Origin: CALHVX01 sp039198065
GTDB lineage: Bacteria; Pseudomonadota; Gammaproteobacteria; Pseudomonadales; Azotimanducaceae
Direction of reading: 5' to 3'
Length of the DNA stretch: 64,000 nucleotides
NCBI GenBank assembly: GCA_039198065.1
Contig: JBCCTU010000001.1
Location: 124,001 to 188,000, forward strand
Below are positions 34,583 through 43,657 of this stretch, in pieces; position 1 is the stretch's first letter; every line of letters starts with the position of its first letter. The notes under the pieces are model-generated. The model had not been told where the DNA came from. It saw nothing but the letters and a program-made list of their open reading frames with translations, and made no database searches. Position numbers and translations under genes: made by a program.

Positions 34583-36730
34583 TCAGCTCGCCTTAGGCAG
34601 CAATCCCTGATCTTCAAGTAGAGCTCGCGGCGACGCGTCGCGGCCACGAAAGAGCCGGTACACCTCCGCCGCGGGTCGGCTTCCACCCAACGCCAGTACC
34701 GTTGATCGAAACCGCTCGGCCACCTCACGAATCGCGTCGGTGTCATCGAGACCCACTTCGCGGAACGCCGCGAAGGCGTCAGCTGCCAACACCTCCGCCC
34801 ACTTGTAGCTGTAGTAGCCCGCCGCGTAGCCACCGGCAAAAAGATGACCAAAGGCCGGTAGCTGCGATTCATCGGGTAGGTGCGGTAGCAGCAGTGTTTC
34901 CTTGGCAATGCGCTGCTCAACCTCCGCCGGGCTGAGCGCCTCCTCCGGTTCGAGGCCCCAGCTCTGGTGCAGCTTCAGGTCGGTCTTCGCGAAGTACAGC
35001 TGACGCAGCGTCGCCGAGCCCGCCATGAAGTTGCGGCTGTCGACCACGCGCTCGATCACCTCATCAGAAAGCGGTTCTTGCGTATCCACATGAGCCGTCA
35101 TCGCCTTCAAGAACGGCTTATGGTCCATCCAGAACTCGTTGAACTGGCTGGCGAGCTCCACCGCATCCCACTCCACGAGGTTCATACCCGCAGCACCACC
35201 TTCGTTCACTTCCGTAAACATATGCTGGGTCGCGTGACCGAACTCATGGAACAGCGTGCGCACATCGTCAAGCGACAGCAGCGCCGGACGTCCCGCTGCC
35301 GGTGGCCGCGCATTCATAACAAACAACGCCACGGGAAGTGCTGCCGGTAAGCCACCGGGTGCCCACTCCGCACCCCGGCCAACCACTTCGTTCATCCAAG
35401 CGCCGCCTCGCTTCTCGCCGGGTCGAGCAAAAGGATCGACGTAGAAGCCCGCGATCGTTTCATCACCCCGCGTCACGCGATAAAACTCGACCGAGTCATG
35501 CCAACGCGGAACGGCTCCAGCCGCTACCTGTTCAATGACAACGCCGTAGAGAGATTGCACCAGCTCAAAGAGTCCCGCCATGACCTTCGGCAGCTGGAAG
35601 TATTCGCGCAACGCTTCGCTGTCGTAGCCGTAGCGCGATTCCTGCAGTCGCTCGGACCAGTAGGTCACGTCCCAGGGGGCAAGGGTCGCTTCGGGTTCGC
35701 CGAGCTGTTCTCGCATGTAGGCTTCTAGCTCAGCACGCTCCTGCTCGGCTACCGGTCGCGCCGCGGCTTCGAGCTCTTCCACTAGCGCCCAGACCTTATC
35801 GACCTCACCGGCCATTTTTCCTGCCACGGAGTACGCGGCGTAGTTGTCGTAACCGACGAGGCGCGCCGCTTCCTGGCGCAGTGTGAGCAGCTCAGCGAGT
35901 ACCGGCCGGTTATCGTGTTCGGCCGATGTTCCGCGGGTTCGAAACGCTCGATAAAAGGTTTCCCGGGTCGCGGAAGATGCTGCGTTCTGCGCGATCGCGA
36001 GATAGTTCACGCCGTTGACGACGAAATGCCAGGGGCCCGTTTCAGCCGTGGCCTCGGTCTCTCCGTCCTGCTTCGCCGTGTCCGCCGCAAGGGACAGGAT
36101 CGGCTCCGGAACACCCTGCACGGCGTCGCGATCGCGGAAGATCAGCCGCGATGCCTGTTCCTCTTTGATGAGGTTAGTGGAGAAGTCGTTGCTCAGTTCC
36201 GACAGGCGTTTCGACAGTTCCTGATAGCGCGCCTTTTCATCACCTTGAAGGTGAACACCGGCACGCTCCATACCGCGCACCCCTTCGGTCACGATGCGCT
36301 GTTGCGCGGCATTGAGGTCAGCAAAGGCAGCGCTGGCAGCCAAGGTCTTAAGCCCCGCATAGACCACGTGCGACTGCGCCATGCGGTTTGATAGGCTGAC
36401 GTAATCGTCTCGAGCGCGATCGTAGGCCGCCTGCAGCTCGTCGCTGTAGCAGACGCTAAGCAGATGCATGGTCCAGCCAAAGACGCAGCCCAGGTTATGA
36501 CCCAGCACTTCGAGCGGGACCAGAAGGCCATCCCAGGTTGGTTCGTGCGCAGCCTCCAGGGCATCGAACGCCGCCGCAGCTTCTTCAAGCGCTGCGGGGA
36601 GAGCGGCCATTACCTGCTCGGCGGTGAACGCGCTCCACTCCGGCAGATGGGCCAACTGATCAAAGCGCCGGGTGTCGCGGAGGGCAGCAAGCGCGGAAGT
36701 AGGACTGGTCACGTAACTCTCAATCTCCAA
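34583..36730 (-). CDS. prlC: M3 family oligopeptidase A
   Basis: This 715-residue cytosolic zinc metallopeptidase degrades short peptides. The HExxH motif is in LFHEFGHATQHM (near residue 492), with the third ligand Glu in WDAVELASQFNEF about 25 residues on. The C-terminal FAGGYAAGYYSYKWAEVLAADAF block is diagnostic of OpdA/Dcp-type enzymes. The EAEA-rich insert QDGETEATAETGPWHF near 225 is slightly longer than in E. coli. It converges on nasA with a 12-base gap and is functionally unrelated to it. Confidence 0.93.
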   Translation of the reverse strand: MEIESYVTSPTSALAALRDTRRFDQLAHLPEWSAFTAEQVMAALPAALEEAAAAFDALEAAHEPTWDGLLVPLEVLGHNLGCVFGWTMHLLSVCYSDELQAAYDRARDDYVSLSNRMAQSHVVYAGLKTLAASAAFADLNAAQQRIVTEGVRGMERAGVHLQGDEKARYQELSKRLSELSNDFSTNLIKEEQASRLIFRDRDAVQGVPEPILSLAADTAKQDGETEATAETGPWHFVVNGVNYLAIAQNAASSATRETFYRAFRTRGTSAEHDNRPVLAELLTLRQEAARLVGYDNYAAYSVAGKMAGEVDKVWALVEELEAAARPVAEQERAELEAYMREQLGEPEATLAPWDVTYWSERLQESRYGYDSEALREYFQLPKVMAGLFELVQSLYGVVIEQVAAGAVPRWHDSVEFYRVTRGDETIAGFYVDPFARPGEKRGGAWMNEVVGRGAEWAPGGLPAALPVALFVMNARPPAAGRPALLSLDDVRTLFHEFGHATQHMFTEVNEGGAAGMNLVEWDAVELASQFNEFWMDHKPFLKAMTAHVDTQEPLSDEVIERVVDSRNFMAGSATLRQLYFAKTDLKLHQSWGLEPEEALSPAEVEQRIAKETLLLPHLPDESQLPAFGHLFAGGYAAGYYSYKWAEVLAADAFAAFREVGLDDTDAIREVAERFRSTVLALGGSRPAAEVYRLFRGRDASPRALLEDQGLLPKAS

Positions 36731-36778
36731 AAGATTTCACAACGTCTGGGCATGTCGATCCTGCCCTACTCTTCTGCC

Positions 36779-37429
36779 CTACTCTACGGCACCAACCTGC
36801 GCCTGCTGTTCGGCGTAACGCTGTCGCCAGGCGTAGTAGCCAAAGGCGGCGATGACGATGTATAGCGCAAACAGGCCGGCGTAAAGATGAAGGCCTCGGT
36901 CGATGTAGAGACCGATGGACACGGCATCGATGACCAGCCAGTAGAGCCAATTCTCCAGAATTTTCTTGGCCACCATCCATGTGGTGAAGACGCTTGCCCA
37001 GGTGGTGAAGGAGTCCACGTAGGGCCAGGCGGCATCGGTCGAATGATGCAGAAACGTGCCGCTGAGAAGTGTCAAGGCGGTGACAGACAGCAGCACCAGA
37101 ACGTGCTCCCGCCGCCCGAAGCGGCGGATCATCAGACCCTCGCCCTTTTCTCCGCCCTTGTCTCCTCCCTTGCCCGCGCCCAGACCCTGCGGCTCCTGAT
37201 CGAATCGAGCGCCGCGCGACCACTGCCACCAGCCGTAGCCGGCCATGATGAGGTAGTAGGCGTTGAGTGCCGACTCCATGGGCAGGCTGACGGACCAGAA
37301 CAAATAGATCGAGAGCGTCGTGCTGATTGCCGCCGCATACCAGCACGCGCGCTTCTCCAACACCGCCAGCACCAGGTAGAGCACCCCAAAGGCTACCGCG
37401 AGGGCTTCAATGGGGTTGTCGAAGAACAC
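36779..37429 (-). CDS. pnuC: PnuC family vitamin-precursor transporter
   Basis: This 216-residue membrane protein has about seven helices and the family signatures ACWYAAAISTTLSIYLFW, NAYYLIMAGYGWWQW near residue 55 and NWLYWLVIDAVSIGLYI near 160. PnuC proteins move nicotinamide riboside; close relatives (PnuT, PnuX) move thiamine or riboflavin. A charged Gly/Lys-rich loop near residues 75-100 is unusual. It is the last gene of the mod operon, 2 bases after a YkoF/MTH1187-like gene, which hints at thiamine; the substrate is not settled. Confidence 0.85.
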   Translation of the reverse strand: MFFDNPIEALAVAFGVLYLVLAVLEKRACWYAAAISTTLSIYLFWSVSLPMESALNAYYLIMAGYGWWQWSRGARFDQEPQGLGAGKGGDKGGEKGEGLMIRRFGRREHVLVLLSVTALTLLSGTFLHHSTDAAWPYVDSFTTWASVFTTWMVAKKILENWLYWLVIDAVSIGLYIDRGLHLYAGLFALYIVIAAFGYYAWRQRYAEQQAQVGAVE

Positions 37430-37431
37430 GG

Positions 37432-37695
37432 CTAGCGGTACCCGTTGAAGGTTCGCTCAGCATCGGGCAGAAACTTGCAGACCAAACTGACTTTGCCGTA
37501 CCCCTCGGTCAGCTCGCGCAACGCCCGGTCGATGGTCTTAAGCACCAAAGTCTGCTCTCCGAACACCAACGTGCTCATGCGGTTGGTGGTGATCTCAAGA
37601 CCCGGCTCTGCATTCAACAGCGTAAGCAGCGCATCGACAGGCTCGACAAAGTCATCGCGCAACGGGTACAGACTCAACTCCGCCATCATGTTCAT
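37432..37695 (-). CDS. YkoF/MTH1187-like thiamine-binding-type protein
   Basis: This 87-residue cytosolic protein has the pattern MAELSLYPL at the N terminus, then a Gly-Leu-Glu-Ile-Thr-Thr strand and an amphipathic helix. The pattern resembles the MTH1187/YkoF ferredoxin-like fold that binds thiamine or hydroxymethylpyrimidine in some members. It overlaps modC by 4 bases and precedes pnuC by 2, so it is cotranscribed with both. Binding thiamine would fit with a PnuT-like role for the next gene, but this is inference. Confidence 0.7.
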   Translation of the reverse strand: MNMMAELSLYPLRDDFVEPVDALLTLLNAEPGLEITTNRMSTLVFGEQTLVLKTIDRALRELTEGYGKVSLVCKFLPDAERTFNGYR

Positions 37696-38843
37696 GACTG
37701 TGTTTCCTCAGCGGTTTGAGAGCCGTTCCAAGCGACCCGCTCGCCGGCGGTGGCGTGGGCAAAGCTCACGGCCTTGACCAACGCCAGTACCGCCTGGCCC
37801 GGTTCGAGGGCCAGCGTACGCACGGCAAGGCGCGTGATTCGAGCATAAAGAACCTGCTCTCCCAACCGCAGCTCAACCTCCGCGAACGGTCCCTGGTCGG
37901 TCTCGTGGATCGCAGCGATGGTCGTCGGCAGCGCGTTCCGGATACTCATGTCCTCGTGATGCGAGAGCGCAATCGCAACGTCTTGCGCCCGAATGAAAAG
38001 CCGGAGGTTCCCATCACCCCGCTGGGCTGCCGGGTCACTTGAAGCCGGCACCGCCAGCTGCGTGTCGGCGACGGCAATACGGGCAAGGTAGAGCTCCTGA
38101 TCCCAGTCGAGCAGCTCGCCTTCGAGCACCGCACCGCGGGCGTAGTGCTCGCCTTCAAGCTGATTCAGTACCTGTTGCGCATCGCCGGCCCGAGTCACTC
38201 GCCCGCGCTCGAGCATTACGACCTGGTCCGCCATGCGCGTGACTTCGTCGAGCTGGTGGGAAACGAAAACAATCGAACACCCCTGCTCGCGCCTCAGCTC
38301 ATCGAGATAGTCGAGCACCGCGCCACGTCGCGCGCCATCGAGGCCGGTTAATGGCTCATCGAGGAACAGCCAGGTCGGTTCAGCGAGCAGCGCCCGGCCC
38401 AAGGCAACCCGTCGCCGCTCTCCGCCGGAGAGCGACGTAACGGCGCGCGTCAGAAGTGAACCCAGTTCCATCCGCTCAATCACCGCCGCGCGCGTCAACC
38501 GCAGAGCGCCCGCGGTCCTCCGCCGGTGCGCGCGACGAGCGGCGTAGTCCAGGTTTCCAGCAACGGTGCGATCGCTGAACAGATGGTCGTGCTGAAACAC
38601 CATCCCTACCGGTCGCCGATGGGCAGGAACGATGCGACGTTCGGCGGTGTCGAGCCAACAGCTTGCTGCGGCGGTGATCCGACCGCGCGCCTCGAGATCC
38701 AACCCCGCCAGGCAGCGCAGAAGCGTGGTTTTGCCGCTGCCGCTGGGACCAATAAGCGCCGTCGCTTCCGCGGCTTTGAAGGCACCGGCAACCTCGAGCG
38801 TAAGCTCAGGCAACGAGCGATGCAGGTCGAAGGTAAGGGTCAT
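37692..38843 (-). CDS. modC: Molybdate ABC transporter ATP-binding protein
   Basis: This 383-residue ATPase of the molybdate importer has Walker A IGPSGSGKTTLL near residue 35, the signature SLSGGERRRVALGRALL, Walker B WLFLDEPLTGLD and the H-loop FVSHQLDEV. A C-terminal molybdate-binding (MOP/TOBE) domain lies from about residue 290 (RNALPTTIAAIHETDQGP). The frame is open to 39098, but the ATG at 38843 gives the family N terminus and overlaps modB by 4 bases. Confidence 0.93.
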   Translation of the reverse strand: MTLTFDLHRSLPELTLEVAGAFKAAEATALIGPSGSGKTTLLRCLAGLDLEARGRITAAASCWLDTAERRIVPAHRRPVGMVFQHDHLFSDRTVAGNLDYAARRAHRRRTAGALRLTRAAVIERMELGSLLTRAVTSLSGGERRRVALGRALLAEPTWLFLDEPLTGLDGARRGAVLDYLDELRREQGCSIVFVSHQLDEVTRMADQVVMLERGRVTRAGDAQQVLNQLEGEHYARGAVLEGELLDWDQELYLARIAVADTQLAVPASSDPAAQRGDGNLRLFIRAQDVAIALSHHEDMSIRNALPTTIAAIHETDQGPFAEVELRLGEQVLYARITRLAVRTLALEPGQAVLALVKAVSFAHATAGERVAWNGSQTAEETQS

Positions 38844-39511
38844 TGGGTGCCAACGACCAGCGGCGGCTTGCCGCGGGTGGCGTACACCAACAGCAGAACG
38901 ACGAAAGAGAAGACCAGCAAGCCGCCAGACAACGTATGCGCGGTACCGTAGTCGAGCGTCTCCACGTGTTCGTAGATGGCGATGGAAAGCACACGCGTTT
39001 CCCCGGGCAGGTTGCCGCCGACAAGCAGCACGACCCCAAACTCGCCTACGGTATGCGCAAAGGTCAGCACCGACGCGGCAAGAAACCCGCGCCGACACTG
39101 GGGGACGACGACACTGAAGAACCGATCTAGGGGCGACGCGCCAAGGGTCGCCGCTGCATCAAGGGGCGCCCGGCCCAGGGCAGCGAAGCTGCTCTGCAGC
39201 GGCTGCACCATAAACGGTAGGGAGTACACGACCGAAGCCAGTACCAAGCCTTCAAAAGAAAAGGTCAGTCGCGTACCGGTTACTTCGAGTAACCATGCCC
39301 CAACGGGAGCCGTCGGGCTGAAGAGCACGAGGAAGTAGAAGCCGAGTACCGTTGGCGGCAGTACCAGCGGCATCGCCGTGAGCGCTTCCAGCGCAGGACG
39401 AACCGGCGATCGGGTTTGCGATAGCCACCAGGCCAGCGGCGTACCGAGGCACAGCAGCACCAGGGTTGTCGCGCTGGCCAACGCGAGGGTCAGGACGATG
39501 GTTTCGATCAT
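38840..39511 (-). CDS. modB: Molybdate ABC transporter permease
   Basis: This 223-residue permease has five to six helices and the transport signature in the segment starting DAAATLGASPLDRFFSVVVP (near residue 120). ModB-specific stretches are PLVLPPTVLGFYFL (near 50) and VGEFGVVLLVGGNLPGETRV (near 155). It overlaps modC and modA by 4 bases each, so all three are coupled. Confidence 0.94.
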   Translation of the reverse strand: MIETIVLTLALASATTLVLLCLGTPLAWWLSQTRSPVRPALEALTAMPLVLPPTVLGFYFLVLFSPTAPVGAWLLEVTGTRLTFSFEGLVLASVVYSLPFMVQPLQSSFAALGRAPLDAAATLGASPLDRFFSVVVPQCRRGFLAASVLTFAHTVGEFGVVLLVGGNLPGETRVLSIAIYEHVETLDYGTAHTLSGGLLVFSFVVLLLVYATRGKPPLVVGTQ

Positions 39512-40290
39512 GGCGTGTGCGCCACCGGTTCCCGGTAACCCCAGCGCGTCAGGAGTGACCGTGCGCCGTCACTGCGAAGCCAGCGACAGAACGCACGAGC
39601 CGCGGGATCAGCTTCGCCAGCCGGGAGCAACACGGCGTCCTGACGAATGGGTGTATGGAAGCGCTCGTCGATGGCAACGTGCGAACCCGATCCAGCTGCG
39701 GTAACGGCAGATCGTGCCACCAGGCCGAGCTCGGCATTGCCCGTTGCGACCAGCGCGAAGGCCTGGCCTACGCTATCGGCGCGTACCACGCGCTGCTGCG
39801 CCACCGGGGCCAGCGTTTCGAGCACCTCAAGCGCAGCCGCGCCATAGGGTGCAACGCGTTCGTTGGCAATCGCGATCGGCGCCGTACCGGTCTTAAGCCG
39901 CTTGAGCATCGCAGCCTCCGCGTAGTCCGGCTCCCGTGTGTACAGTACCAGCGCACCGACGGCGTAGGTGAAGGGTTGCCCCGCAGACCCCGCAGCGGTC
40001 AGACCGAGCTCGGCCAGCCGTCGCGGTCGCGCCGCATCCGCCGCAAGGAATACCGCATAAGGTGCGCCGTTGACGATTTGGGCGAACAGTTTTCCCGTGG
40101 ACGCAGCCACCAGTTCCAGCTCGTGGCCGGTCTGCGCCTCGAAGCGCGCGGCAAGCTCGGTCAGCGGAGCGAGAAAATTGGTGGCCACGGCAACCCGGGT
40201 CGTAGCCGCAAACGCCTGGGCACCGCTGGCCGACCACAGCAGCAGAACAACCATCACGCGCAGCGCGGGTTGGGATCGCAGGAGGTTCAT
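39508..40290 (-). CDS. modA: Molybdate-binding periplasmic protein
   Basis: This 260-residue exported binding protein has a signal peptide ending near AQAFAA. Family blocks include VAVATNFLAPLTELAARFE, VAASTGKLFAQIVNGAPYAVFLAAD (split by the usual strand) and a C-terminal segment rich in Ala and Arg. It captures molybdate for ModBC. The ATG at 40290 was chosen because the upstream frame (to 40350) carries no signal sequence and runs into the divergent gene's leader. Molybdate is the cofactor metal of NasA. Confidence 0.92.
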   Translation of the reverse strand: MNLLRSQPALRVMVVLLLWSASGAQAFAATTRVAVATNFLAPLTELAARFEAQTGHELELVAASTGKLFAQIVNGAPYAVFLAADAARPRRLAELGLTAAGSAGQPFTYAVGALVLYTREPDYAEAAMLKRLKTGTAPIAIANERVAPYGAAALEVLETLAPVAQQRVVRADSVGQAFALVATGNAELGLVARSAVTAAGSGSHVAIDERFHTPIRQDAVLLPAGEADPAARAFCRWLRSDGARSLLTRWGYREPVAHTP

Positions 40291-40348
40291 GGTCGCGTCG
40301 GATCGCTTCGGGCACACTCTGCACCATTGTGCCAGCGGGAGAACGCCC

Positions 40349-41137
40349 ATGCAGAGCAGCCACGAGGTGGACTACGAGATCTTCGGGGACGACATGCAGA
40401 TCGTCGAAGTCGAACTCGATCCGGGAGAAACCGTCATCGCCGAAGCCGGCGCCATGAATTACATGGAAGACGGCATCGCCTTCGAAACCAAAATGGGAGA
40501 CGGCTCACGGCCGAGCGGCAGCGTCATGGACACGCTGTTCAACGTCGGCAAGCGCGTGCTGACCGGCGAGTCCATTTTCATGACCCACTTCAGCAATCAG
40601 GGACAGGGGAAAAAACGCGTCGCCTTCGCAGCGCCTTACCCCGGAAAAATCATGCCCTTGGACATGTCTGAGCTCGGCGGAGAACTGATTTGCCAGAAGG
40701 ACGCGTTTCTGTGCGCAGCGTTTGGAACCCAGCTCGACATCGCGCTCCAGCGACGGCTGGGTGCCGGTTTCTTCGGCGGTGAAGGCTTTATCCTGCAGCG
40801 GCTGCGAGGCGACGGCAAAGCCTTCATTCACATCGGCGGCACGGTCATCAAACGCGAGCTGCGCAACGAAACCCTGCGCGTGGACACCGGCTGTCTGGCC
40901 GCCTTCACCCCAGGAATCGACTACGACATCGAACGTGCCGGGAATCTTAAGTCGATGGTGTTCGGCGGTGAAGGCCTGTTCCTGGCGACGCTCCGCGGCA
41001 CTGGCACGGTCTACTTGCAGAGCCTGCCGTTCTCGCGCCTGGCCAACCGCGTTATTGGCGCTGCGGGCATCACCGGGAGTAGCAAAGGGGAAGGATCGGT
41101 CCTCGGCGGCCTAGGCGATCTGTTCGGCGACAACTGA
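40349..41137 (+). CDS. AIM24/TIGR00266 family protein
   Basis: This 262-residue soluble protein has repeated beta-strand segments. Family motifs include DYEIFGDDMQIVEVELDPGE at the start, AEAGAMNYMEDG near residue 40, CQKDAFLCA near 115 and GGEGLFLATLRGTGTVYLQSL near 210. The family is related to yeast Aim24, and its bacterial role is unknown. Its ATG lies 58 bases from the divergent modA. The open frame upstream to 40070 is antisense to modA and was rejected. Confidence 0.9.
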   Translation: MQSSHEVDYEIFGDDMQIVEVELDPGETVIAEAGAMNYMEDGIAFETKMGDGSRPSGSVMDTLFNVGKRVLTGESIFMTHFSNQGQGKKRVAFAAPYPGKIMPLDMSELGGELICQKDAFLCAAFGTQLDIALQRRLGAGFFGGEGFILQRLRGDGKAFIHIGGTVIKRELRNETLRVDTGCLAAFTPGIDYDIERAGNLKSMVFGGEGLFLATLRGTGTVYLQSLPFSRLANRVIGAAGITGSSKGEGSVLGGLGDLFGDN

Positions 41138-41707
41138 TCCCACGCGCGGCCGTGCCCTGCCGGTCATTCCCAGCTCAGTCACCCCTGGCTCGGTCACCGC
41201 AAGCAGAAGGGGCTCAAGGGGATCGTCCACGACCGGTGTGAGCACAGGGGTACCGCCGGTCGTGCAGACGGCCATACGGTCAAACAGAAACGCGGTTCGA
41301 ATCGCGACCCCATCGGAAAGATGACGAACTCGACCGAAGGCCGTCCCGAGCTGCACGCGCTCGTGTTCGTCGAACAAACGGAGCCGATTGCTGTAGCAGC
41401 CGGCGTTCGGGAGCTGTTTATGGTGGGTACGCATGGTCAGGCGCCCGACGCCGAGCCGTGCCGTGATGTGCCGGTCGAGAAGCGTCGCCAGGGTTCGCGG
41501 ATCGCTTGGACATTCGGTCAGGAGCACCCAGCAAAGCCGCGCCGTGTGGGCTGCGAGCAGTTGATCCAGAGACGCAAGCCAACTCGCTTCAAGGTGTGCC
41601 GGCGGATCAACTAACGCCGCCTCGCCAAGGCCCGGCTCCACCAGCAGTCGAGGTTGGCAAACACCTGGCGCACCGTCGACGGGTGGCAGGGAAACGTCAT
41701 ACAGCAT
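41111..41707 (-). CDS. Metallo-beta-lactamase-fold-like protein lacking metal ligands
   Basis: This 198-residue protein follows the strand/helix order of a metallo-beta-lactamase hydrolase. LVEPGLGEAALVDPP is near residue 25, a helix and WVLLTECPSD replace the usual HxHxDH, FGRVRHLSDGVAIRTAFLF replaces the HTPGHTPG block, and CTTGGTPV stands where TGD is expected. All canonical zinc ligands are therefore missing. This is an alignment by eye and could be wrong. Its 3' end overlaps the AIM24-family gene by 27 bases on the opposite strand. Confidence 0.5.
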   Translation of the reverse strand: MLYDVSLPPVDGAPGVCQPRLLVEPGLGEAALVDPPAHLEASWLASLDQLLAAHTARLCWVLLTECPSDPRTLATLLDRHITARLGVGRLTMRTHHKQLPNAGCYSNRLRLFDEHERVQLGTAFGRVRHLSDGVAIRTAFLFDRMAVCTTGGTPVLTPVVDDPLEPLLLAVTEPGVTELGMTGRARPRVGSVVAEQIA

Positions 41708-41882
41708 CGAATTCCCACGTTCGCATAACGCATTAAGTATCTCCCCGGCATTTCGCAGAATTCCTCGAAAAAAATGCTTCGGAGCCGGCTTTCGATCCCG
41801 TATGTTTATCCATCCAATGAATTCTTCGAAATTTTTCCCAAAGAAAGCGCAGGTCGCTGACCCTGACCTCCCCAGATACTGC

Positions 41883-41914
41883 TGCTGGGCTCACACTGCG
41901 TTCTGAGCCCAGCA
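41883..41914. repeat. 11-bp perfect inverted repeat
   Basis: TGCTGGGCTCA (41883-41893) and TGAGCCCAGCA (41904-41914) form a perfect stem around a 10-base loop in the 373-base gap between 41707 and 42081. No T-run follows, so it is not a normal intrinsic terminator. I see no gene in the rest of that gap. Confidence 0.7.
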
Positions 41915-42080
41915 ACGAAGCATCGTTCGAGTGCAGACCGATCGTTCGTGTTGCTCGACAACGGGCCCGAGCGTCCGGCATCGTTCAGGCTCACGAGCGA
42001 CGAAAAAGACCGGTGACAAGGCAGTACCGATCACGTCGGGGGTCGAGCGAATACTTGGGAACGCGAGGGGAGCGGGTGCG

Positions 42081-42440
42081 ATGGGCGATGAAAAGCAGCT
42101 GATACTGATCGGCTTGGTAGAACCGAAAAGCAGCGACGCCATCGAGGCGTTCAACAGCTGGTACCTCGGCAACCACATCGAGGACACCTACAACTGCCCG
42201 GAGGTCACGTCGGTCACGAGCTATAAGGCCGTACGCGGGTTCCTCGGCGACGCACCCGCTGAGTACCTGACGATCTACACCTTTCGCGGCCAGGACGCCG
42301 CCGCAGCCGAAGCCGCACTCGGCGCCTACCAGGCGGATCCCGATGGCTGGGCCGAACGCCAGCCGAACAACGACAGTATGAAGATCGTCGGCGCCGGCTG
42401 GTACGAAGCAGCGATTTCCTTCGGGCCGAAAACCGGCTAG
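42081..42440 (+). CDS. EthD-like dimeric alpha/beta-barrel protein
   Basis: This 119-residue protein has LILIGLVEPKSSDAIEAFNSWY at the start, then HIEDTYNCPEVTSVTSYKAVRG and YLTIYTFRG. This layout resembles EthD/stress-responsive alpha-beta-barrel domains. The reaction is unknown. The ATG at 42081 follows a purine-rich AGGGGAGCGGG about 10 bases upstream; the longer frame to 41931 is not supported. It converges on the DUF2855 gene. Confidence 0.7.
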   Translation: MGDEKQLILIGLVEPKSSDAIEAFNSWYLGNHIEDTYNCPEVTSVTSYKAVRGFLGDAPAEYLTIYTFRGQDAAAAEAALGAYQADPDGWAERQPNNDSMKIVGAGWYEAAISFGPKTG

Positions 42441-42462
42441 CGCGCTCCTGAGGCGCCGCGAG

Positions 42463-43533
42463 CTAAACCTTTAACACGAGCCCGAGATTGGGACTCACGT
42501 CGTTGGCAAGCAGCTGCTGGTAGCGACTGCCGATGGCTGCTGTCCCCTGTTCAGACGCAACGTCGATCCACCCGTCGGCGGCCGCAGTAAACGCATCCCA
42601 AGCCCCTTGAAACCGTTCCTGCAGTCCACCGGGCCCCCAGTCCTTTGTACGCTGGGCAATACGGGATGGTGCAAAGAACAGCTCCGGACTCGGGCCAGGC
42701 AGCTCCCGCGCACCGCCGCGGGCCTCCCAGTGGGTCGCGCCAACGAGGCACGAGTAGGTAAGCGCGGTATCGAAGTGCTTGTGAATCGACGCCAGCACTG
42801 AGCCGTTGCCAGCCATGTCGATTACAACGCTCGATGTGGCGGCGTCGAGCGCCGTCACTTCGTCGTAGGCAAGGGTGCGGTCATAGATACCAAGCCCTTC
42901 AACAAAGGTTTTGTTCCCAGGCGATGTGAGTCCGACGACCTCGAGGCCGTCAACCTGCGCTAGCAGCAACGCGAGCCCAATGGACGTCTTGCTTGAGGCG
43001 CTGGTCAGGATCACCGACGTTGCACCGAAGCGATCCCGGTCCTCGACGAAGTCTGCCAACAGAAACGAGGTCATAAACAGCGGCCGGTAGAGCATCTCAA
43101 CCGCGTCGCGTCGCGCGTCGGCAACTCCAGCGCGCGCATATTGGTTGTACACCACCGCCAGGCCCGCCCGGTGTTCGGCGGCATCGATCATGCCATTAGC
43201 CGTTACGCGCTCGGCCTGCACCGTCAGATGCGTGCCCATCGGGTAGTAGCCGTAGAAGCGCTCGCCTACCGCCACTTCCGGATGACCACTAGCGACAACG
43301 GTGCCGAAGCCCCACACGGGAATCCGACCCCATCCCTCGCGGGCGGGAAAGAACTGCCAGTAATTCATGCTGTCGCCAGCAACCGCGTAGGTAATGTTGT
43401 TCGCGGTCAGGGCGAAGTAATCAATACTCAGCGTGACCTCGCCACTGGCCGCCGGTGCGACTGGCGACGTCTCCCATTCCACCTTCGCAAGGGCTTCTTT
43501 GTTGACCAGCATCTGTTGCTGTTCGATGCTCAT
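42463..43533 (-). CDS. DUF2855 family protein (MDR-like fold)
   Basis: This 356-residue protein begins MSIEQQQMLVNKEALAKVEW. It contains SIDYFALTANNITYAVAGD, PVWGFGTVVASGHPEV and the Rossmann-like segment SVILTSASSKTSIGLALLL near residue 170. These features match DUF2855, which resembles medium-chain dehydrogenases but lacks the usual zinc-ligand pattern. The function is unknown. The frame is open to 43656, but the ATG at 43533 is the first with a family-like N terminus. It diverges from the PhyH-family gene. Confidence 0.8.
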   Translation of the reverse strand: MSIEQQQMLVNKEALAKVEWETSPVAPAASGEVTLSIDYFALTANNITYAVAGDSMNYWQFFPAREGWGRIPVWGFGTVVASGHPEVAVGERFYGYYPMGTHLTVQAERVTANGMIDAAEHRAGLAVVYNQYARAGVADARRDAVEMLYRPLFMTSFLLADFVEDRDRFGATSVILTSASSKTSIGLALLLAQVDGLEVVGLTSPGNKTFVEGLGIYDRTLAYDEVTALDAATSSVVIDMAGNGSVLASIHKHFDTALTYSCLVGATHWEARGGARELPGPSPELFFAPSRIAQRTKDWGPGGLQERFQGAWDAFTAAADGWIDVASEQGTAAIGSRYQQLLANDVSPNLGLVLKV

Positions 43534-43657
43534 GGCTGCACTCCTCAAACTCGACGCCGGAGTATTGCGCATCAGATGGCCGTCCGCGAACCCGGCACCG
43601 GTGCCAAGCATCGGTTGGTGCCGTTGAAAATCGAGGTGGTAACGAGGGAGACACACT

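Noticed and set aside
33739..34920. Long - strand frame (393 codons) across nasA and prlC ends
   Set aside because: Runs antisense to the NasA C-terminal domain; rich in Arg and Ser with no recognisable family.
39655..40671. + strand frame of 338 codons
   Set aside because: Antisense to modA and out of frame with the AIM24-family gene; Arg-rich composition typical of a shadow frame.
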